Source: Ianthella basta (taxonomy: Eukaryota; Porifera; Demospongiae; Verongiida; Ianthellidae). From it: DNA of 64,000 nucleotides. Numbering within the stretch: the stretch's first letter is position 1; the number at the start of each line of letters is the position of its first letter. Shown here piece after piece: positions 57,820 to 64,000 of the stretch. Made by a program: the position numbers and the translations under genes. The stretch spans positions 5,969,882 through 6,033,881 of the forward strand of contig OZ025869.1 of assembly GCA_964019415.1 (NCBI GenBank), given 5' to 3'. The notes beneath the pieces were generated by a model. It saw only the letters and a list, made by a program, of their open reading frames with translations, was not told the origin of the DNA and ran no database searches.

Positions 57820-58240
57820 TAAAGTACAGTGCATGAGCGTAACTCGACCAGGGCAAGTACATTTTGGGCAATAATAGAACTGCAATCTGCTTTCACTGGC
57901 TGGCAGAAAGAAGGGATAGCAAGCCATACGAAGCACTGGATGGCAGCTGAGCAATCGACACCTACATATTTGGAGCTGTGCAGGGAAGCCCGTTCGTGCT
58001 GTGCTAACCACAGTGCGTGTTTTGCGCTTCGCCCTCTGGAGCATTGGGCTACGTTAACAGCAATCTGAACACAGCGTGCAGCGATGAAGTGGAGTTTTGA
58101 GCAGTTTTGTGGCTAACGGTGGCCAAGTAGAGCGTTTTGTTGTCGTGAGCGCCTGCGGTGAACACCGGGCTATTGCGCAATCTAAAAGTCTCGGGTTGAC
58201 TGGGACGGATATACATATATACATACATACATACATACAT
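57820..58240. other. No gene recognised; (TACA)n at 58,208-58,240
   Basis: Moderately GC-rich, no known motif, ending in a TACATACA microsatellite that abuts the Penelope-like repeat. Confidence 0.4.
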
Positions 58241-58248
58241 GCATCTTC

Positions 58249-58368
58249 GCCCTGAAGAAGACCAGAGCATCTGGTTGAAATGTCGGCAAAGTTTTCAACC
58301 CTGTTGTGAAGCTGGTATTAGAGAACCAACCCTTTCTGATGCCTGAGCCAGCTGAGAAGCCCTCACTT
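58249..58368 (+). mobile_element. Penelope-like repeat with decayed hammerhead motif, copy C
   Basis: Inverted relative to 2,636-3,012 and otherwise the same sequence. The core is CTGAAGA, stem GACCAGA/TCTGGTT, GAAAT, GTC, so two bases of the catalytic/stem region have changed. Flanked by TACATA microsatellite on both sides. Confidence 0.65.
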
Positions 58369-58529
58369 TATACATACATATATACAAACGGGGGACGACA
58401 ACGCATCACGATTACTTGCCTCGCCTTTCGGCTCGGCAATTAATTTCTCTGAAATGATTATGCTGAGATATTTAGTTGTATGTACTATAATTATATGCTG
58501 TACATGCTGCATACATGCATGCTAGTAAT

Positions 58530-59920
58530 GCCGACGATGCCCAAGAGTAGTTAGCCAAATGAGGCAGGCTATACTATATGAGGGTACTCTTGACAATGGG
58601 TATATATTGTGACTGTTACTCTAACTGCATAAATGCATGCCTGTAACTTTAAATTGTTTTCTGGCTGTGTTCTCTAATGTTAATTGTCATTGTCTACAAA
58701 CAGATATTTCATCGAGTGCTGTATCTGAGAATTATGATTGGCATACTGAGGTTACAGGTAACATGGGAATGATAATTAATGGGGAGGGGGCAATTTCCTG
58801 CTTTACCTCTCACTACATTAGCTGCACCATGCACTGTAATGGTTGAAGTCACACTATTGTCATTCAATTAAATTCAGTGATTGTTTTTGCTGTGTCTTGA
58901 TCATTCTCAACATCGAACAGGTTTCACTAGTACATATTCTACCAGACAGGACAGACTTGTAGCTGACGTGGATCATGAAAGCAGTCAATATATATATTTC
59001 CCCTGTGCATGTTTGCATACAAATATTTTGTGGGATGTGCACTTTATATATACCCTTTGCCCATGGATTTGCACATTCTCGTTTTGTGGATTCAGGCTGG
59101 TATCCTCCCTAATATTTAATAGAAGTAGGGAGATTTTCATACCGATACTTCATGAATGCCTGCAAACTTGAGGAATTTGCAGAATAACATCCTGCAAAAT
59201 TAGCTGCATACACTGTAGAAAGCAAAGAACAGCACATTACATGAACGCTCTCTGGAGAGGATAGAGAACAAACAGTTGTCTGAGTACAGAATAGTGTTTA
59301 TATTATTGTGCTTGCCACTGATTATTGTACTAGCTATTAGTGATTCAGAATATATAGCAATATGAACAACATGCAATACACGCTCTGCATCTGTACAACA
59401 AGATACCTAGCACTATACCGTTACATAGAGTATGCAATATAATGTATAAGTATATATATAGTATACAACTGATAATTCTATAATACTCATAGTTACCTTA
59501 ATTATATTCATAGTGAGCACAAAGTCCATGTCAAGATGTAGTATTATTAATTTTATTACTAAGATGTCCTCTGAAAGAAACCTAGACTCACATGTAGATT
59601 CAACTGCTCAGTGGACTGGCTAGAGGGAACTTATGACAGCAGCTGGTCTTGCATCCATTCACACTACATAAAGTGCTATTTACCCATCCACTGTCACTGA
59701 GGGACTACGTATAATCTTGTCTCTGTAGAAACTTGTCACTAGAGAAACTGTAGCTATGTGCATTCATGCATATGGATACATATCACAACACACAGAACAC
59801 AGTGCAGTTAGGTAGATACAGTACCAGTATTATACAAAGAGTGTACAAAATACTGTATAATATGCATTTATTTCTGGAAACGTGCGTCAAAGGCATATAC
59901 AGCATATATGCAGTATATCG
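58530..59920. repeat. Orphan 3' flank of a glycosyltransferase copy
   Basis: Matches 35,862-37,480 from a point a few bases after the glycosyltransferase stop codon, but no glycosyltransferase exon lies upstream. Either the gene was lost or only the flank was duplicated. Confidence 0.7.
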
Positions 59921-60050
59921 CAGTGCATTGTCCTGGAAACTGAGGCATATCGTCTCCCTGCTTGTACAGCTCAGTCTGTCCAGTATCAAGGTGCACACAG
60001 CACTTGATGTATGGGGCGGGGTCTGTACTGGAGACGACAAAGACCTACGT
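59920..60050 (-). pseudogene. Unidentified exon family, copy 5 (partial)
   Basis: Minus strand: SSTDPAPYIKCCVHLDTGQT-like reading followed by LYKQGDDMPQFPGQ, ending as in copy 2. Confidence 0.4.
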
Positions 60051-60153
60051 AGTGGTAAATGGGACAGGAGATAAAGGGTAAAAGGCGAAGGGAGTGAGGA
60101 AGTAAAATGATCGAGATTGAGAGACCTATCAAGAGTGCACTGGAACCTACCAA

Positions 60154-60223
60154 TACACACACACAAACACACACATATACACACACACAAACAGACACAC
60201 ACACACACACACACACACACATG

Positions 60224-60296
<73 letters not shown>

Positions 60297-60312
60297 CCTC
60301 CTCCTCCTCCTC
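60154..60312 (+). repeat. (CA)n microsatellite followed by (CTC)n
   Basis: About 140 bp of interrupted CA ending in CTCCTCCTCCTCCTC at 60,295-60,312. Confidence 0.97.
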
Positions 60313-60405
60313 TGTACTCCTTATCCATCAAGGATGTTGGGCGGGATCTAGGCTCAAGATACTACAGCACGTTTGCAGATTAGGGGCGGTGGATGAAGCC
60401 TTCAT

Positions 60406-60447
<42 letters not shown>
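60406..60447 (+). repeat. (CA)n microsatellite
   Basis: Pure CA followed by CGCGCGCAAAG and further CA/TA-rich text to 60,510. Confidence 0.96.
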
Positions 60448-60449
<2 letters not shown>

Positions 60450-60519
60450 GCGCAAAGGACACACACACACACATTCATATACACATATACACATACAAAC
60501 ACACACAAGCAGACACTAT

Positions 60520-61430
60520 ATCTATATGCAATACATAATGAAATAGTTATGATCAAAGACACAACAACACACACTCCCTCATTCGCACAAATGACCACTA
60601 AATAGTGGATCATTGACTATTCAAAGCCGAGCAATGCCCCAACTACACAACCATCAACTGCGCACTCACCTCCTTTCCAAAGCTGCCTCATTTGTCTAGA
60701 GAGGTTCTGATGGCCTTCATGAAGGAGATCAAAGCATCCAACTGTGTATACCTTGTCAACCTTGTCAAGTAGCTAAAGGATATAATCCTATAAAGAGTTT
60801 TGGGATCAGTATCAAAAGCTACTTATGATGTGGTGAAATCTAATGCTACAGGAGTGAACTAGTCTTGAGCTTTGGCGAGCAATGTATTATAGCAGTTAAT
60901 GAATGAACAACAAGATCTAGATTCACATGACTATAGGATGTATCACTCCAAAGGTCTTCATCAGCTGCATAACAGAACTACTTTGAGGCTGATGGAGACC
61001 TTTGCAGTTGAAACAACCTGTAAATCTTGTTGTTCAATCATTGCTGTGTGTTTAACCTGCAAAAGCTCCCCAACAAGAAGCACAACTATGTTTGGTCATT
61101 GAGTGGCAACAGTATAGTGATTTATGAAGCCCTGTGTAATTAACCTTTGTGGTGAGACAACTAGGTGGATCAGCGTGACAACACTATCAAAGTACATGAC
61201 ACTTGAGCAGTAGCCTTTGACTGACCATATCAAAAGGATAATGCTTCAATGACTTCAGATAGTTCTATCACACTATTGCAATTAAAGAAACATTATATTA
61301 ATGGAATAAATCAGTGAAGAAATAAACTACTGAAATTTAGTGGAATAATTAAGATATAATTAAAATTTTAAATAAATAGGTGTAAAAATTATTTTAAATG
61401 TACAATTAATTAAATTGATCAAGTCTGAGT
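60520..61430. other. No gene recognised
   Basis: Short frames only. AT-rich from 61,290 onward. Confidence 0.4.
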
Positions 61431-61431
61431 C

Positions 61432-61578
61432 CAGAACCTCGATGAACCTCGGTAAACACCTCAGGTCTGTAACTAGAGAGCCCAGTTCATTTGCATACCT
61501 GCTCCAATGCCTCTCTGTCACCATTCAAGTGGGCAACGCGGCCACCATGCTGGGATCACTCCCTGCCACTGACATTGA
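61432..61578 (+). pseudogene. 3'-end fragment of a restriction-like-endonuclease LINE
   Basis: One frame reads NLGKHLRSVTREPSS, FAYLLQCLSVTIQVGNAATM, LGSLPATDID, stop. This matches the C-terminal end of the LINE at 15.9 kb (ELGRRLRVKTGEPQS, LQQRVAVAVQRGNTAAVMGT). It is a heavily 5'-truncated insertion of a related element; only about 48 codons remain. Confidence 0.65.
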
Positions 61579-62051
61579 CTAGGTGACGATTCCCCTTTGC
61601 GGAGCTTATTCCTCCGCTGCTGATAATGACTAGGCTGCATGTTCTTAATAGTTTCTGCTTTAGTTGTCGCTTATTTACTTATCCTTATTATTAGTAATAT
61701 TGTAGCATCATTTATTCAATCATCATTAATTTACATAATTGTGGTTAGTTTATTTCTTCACTATTTTATTCCATTAATTTATCGTTATTTCATTGACCTT
61801 AATTATTGGAATTGTATTTCAACTTAATGTTTTCCATTACCACACCCATCATCATCTTGTGTCATCTCCTTCAGGATCAATGTTACTGTATGCTGTTCAC
61901 TACCATATTAATAAGTCAGAGCAATAAATGCAGTAACCTACCTAAAAGTGAACAATTTTGTGAAACCTTTTCAACAAAATGGTCATGTGCATTTGACACA
62001 CTGGATTGAGTGCAGTATGCACTCTCTGTGCATGTTTATGCGGAAAGAATT

Positions 62052-62052
<1 letters not shown>

Positions 62053-62105
<53 letters not shown>
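62053..62105 (+). repeat. (GT)n microsatellite
   Basis: Pure GT run followed by GCATACATACTTGTGTCTGT. Confidence 0.96.
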
Positions 62106-62106
<1 letters not shown>

Positions 62107-62232
62107 CATACATACTTGTGTCTGTGTGTACATATGTGTGCTAGGGTATATACACAATTCCTTATCCCTGAACTTTTGTTCTTTGCATGATAACTATGTT
62201 TATGTACATTAATACAGAATCTGATTAATTAC

Positions 62233-62240
62233 AAACACAT

Positions 62241-62302
<62 letters not shown>
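62233..62302 (+). repeat. (CA)n microsatellite
   Basis: About 70 bp of pure CA. Confidence 0.97.
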
Positions 62303-62304
<2 letters not shown>

Positions 62305-62745
62305 TCCCAATTAACCTCTATCACTCAACAAGTTACTGTACAGTGCTTCTTGTTGTAGATGACAATTCATGATACTCCCAATAAATTGGTATAAATACCG
62401 GTCAAAAATAGCAAGCTAATGTTACTGTATACATTAGCCTTCCTAGGTATGTTATATTGTTGTGCATACGTGTGCATGGGAACTGCCTCTTTAGTACAAG
62501 TGTAGTGACACAATCAGTGTATATGGCAATTATGGCAAGTCTACATCTGGACAGGTAAGCATATATATCACATTAGATGAAGCCAGAGTGCTAGAATGTG
62601 AAGTGCGATACACACCCATGTAAAACTAGTCACATAGCTACTGAGACTCATAGGTACATATGCACGTAGGAAGGGGAACTCTGTTTGATCATTGGCATTT
62701 TTGCTGCTGTACTCATGCAGTACTATGAAAAGTATAATAAACTAC

Positions 62746-63365
62746 GAGCGAGCGCGGACGAAGGCCATGCTCACTCTGCATCGCGTCGCCAAGTGGACAA
62801 CACAGGACATCCATCACCAATTGGGTGATTGCAGCTGGGTGACATTGTCTGGATATATTGCTGATCTTGTTTACACTGACGTTGGCCACTGTCATGCACT
62901 TGCATGCACATATACATAGCTATAGCTACATCTACACCATGTTAAAAGTATTGCATGGTCATGTCTTTCTTTTGCCAATAAGGCAGTGCCAAAGCCAAGC
63001 AAGCTTTCTGCCCAATAGCTTACTTCGCGATAGAGAGAGGGCTTTCGGCAGCCCAGAACACTGAGCTAAAGTATCCAAACAGTGAAACAAAAATACCCAC
63101 GTACCGATAGCCAGAGCAGCTCCCTCGCACCAGATAATAACAGTAAGCTTCTGCGCAAGTGTGCGTCGCGCCTTGGAGACCCAACCTGAGTCGCGCAGAG
63201 TGTCTAAGAGACGGCTGGCTGCCAGGCACATGCGCACTGCCAGAGCGGCCATGATTGCGGTTACGTCATTGCGTCGTCCAATCAAATGTCCGTTTTAAAT
63301 GGCACGCACAAGCAAAACGAACGAACGCAAAGACTGGAAAAGATTAAAATATTAAGGATAAGGAT
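62746..63365 (-). mobile_element. About 620-bp non-autonomous insertion (inverted copy at 8,636)
   Basis: The left context AAAGTATAATAAACTAC and right context ACTACACATTACATCATG are continuous at 26,960-27,000, so this sequence inserted into a duplicate of that locus. ACTAC on both sides may be a 5-bp duplication. The minus strand has an open frame of 108 codons (63,285-62,959) that I do not recognise. The element family is unassigned. Confidence 0.65.
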
Positions 63366-63440
63366 ATACTACACATTACATCATGTGCTGGAACAACATG
63401 CCAACTGTACCAGCAACAAAGGAAGGGACTGAAAGAGATC
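63366..63440 (+). pseudogene. GT10 fucosyltransferase fragment
   Basis: CWNNMPTVPATKEGTERD (63,384-63,437) matches the equivalent piece at 25.55 kb and the SYGKCWNNM motif at 39 kb. Too short to say more. Confidence 0.5.
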
Positions 63441-64000
63441 TTGTCACCACAACGGATAACCATGATTGCGAGAGATTACAATTATCTGTTGTGGTGACAA
63501 CCAGGAACTGGATTACAGACACCATTCTATTGAGCATCAACCTATTACCATAGCACACACTGTTAGGAGTATATAGGATACTGGCAGAGTAGCCTGCCTT
63601 CGGTGAGCTACAGTGCCTGCCGCCTGCATGCCCCCTGATGCCCTCTGCAACCATGTTATTGAAATATAATTTAAGCTTGTGCGATGATTATCAGTTTAAA
63701 TTTAACCATGGGACGACAGCCAATCAAGTCTGGTAAAAATCAAAAACCAGTGGGAACAATGATACGAAAATGGCTGTTGTCCACGAAAGAAAAAGCGGAA
63801 ATGGACGGATAACTCTCTGCGAACCACAAGACGGGCGACGTCAAGCCCGTTAAAACTTGCCCCCCCCGGTGCCCACAGAAACCATAGCGAGTTTGACGAT
63901 GATGGAGCAAGAAACATGCGCACGCATAGTGAACACACACACACACACAGACAGCTATATAAATTAGATGCTGGATGGGGGGGGGGGGGGGGGGGGTAGA
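63441..64000. other. No gene recognised; poly-G end
   Basis: 63,450-63,500 contains a small inverted repeat around TTGTCACCACAACGGATAA and TTATCTGTTGTGGTGACAA-like text. A short CA run lies at 63,932-63,950 and a G homopolymer of about 20 bases at 63,976-63,996. Confidence 0.4.

Noticed and set aside
61639-62009. Hydrophobic frame near 61.7 kb
   Set aside because: AT-rich sequence gives Ile/Leu/Phe codons by composition; no signal peptide context, splice sites or homologous copy.

Overview
This is eukaryotic, metazoan-like DNA: short introns with GT/AG borders, long (CA)n/(GT)n arrays, very many transposon relics, and no operons. The gene content (a BEN-domain gene with a small barrel-like N-terminal domain, a metazoan type II Golgi glycosyltransferase family, GT10 fucosyltransferase relics, a restriction-like-endonuclease LINE, Penelope-like fragments) would suit an early-branching invertebrate such as a sponge. 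That attribution is inference; no sequence search was possible.

Layout. 1-4.3 kb is gene-poor, with dispersed inverted repeats, a palindrome and a Penelope-like fragment (2.6-3.0 kb) whose repeats carry a hammerhead-ribozyme-like fold on the minus strand. 4.35-5.46 kb (minus) is a BEN-domain gene with a shifted proline-rich repeat. 5.7-6.8 kb is a broken Tc1-type transposase. 7-10.5 kb is repeats and minisatellite. 10.71-14.22 kb is a TIR element split by an almost intact piggyBac (10,868-13,768). 15.92-17.86 kb is an internally deleted LINE with a restriction-like endonuclease, flanked by a 13-bp target duplication. 18.38-19.0 kb is a piggyBac-type MITE.

The main theme from about 14 to 60 kb is a segmental-duplication cluster of a glycosyltransferase gene: exon 2 at 19,595-20,587 (intact), a dead copy (exon 1 at 28,285, exon 2 at 34,879-35,861), and a complete two-exon gene (44,583-44,711 joined to 48,258-49,268). 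Their 3' flanks recur again at about 52 kb and 58.5-60.3 kb. Relics of a second Golgi enzyme, a GT10 alpha-1,3-fucosyltransferase, are interleaved (25.1-25.6, 27.0-27.5, 38.6-39.7 and 63.4 kb). An unidentified minus-strand exon family also travels with the duplications.

Because the copies are close paralogues, they act as empty sites for each other. That let me place the ends and target duplications of several insertions: a 5'-truncated LINE at 29,815-31,892 with a 13-bp duplication and an (AATTG)n tail, the endonuclease LINE, and the piggyBac MITE. 41.4-42.9 kb is a fold-back transposon with a 9-bp duplication and another TIR element inside it. 54.5-56.2 kb is an 88-bp satellite with higher-order periods. 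No tRNA, rRNA or CRISPR was recognised.
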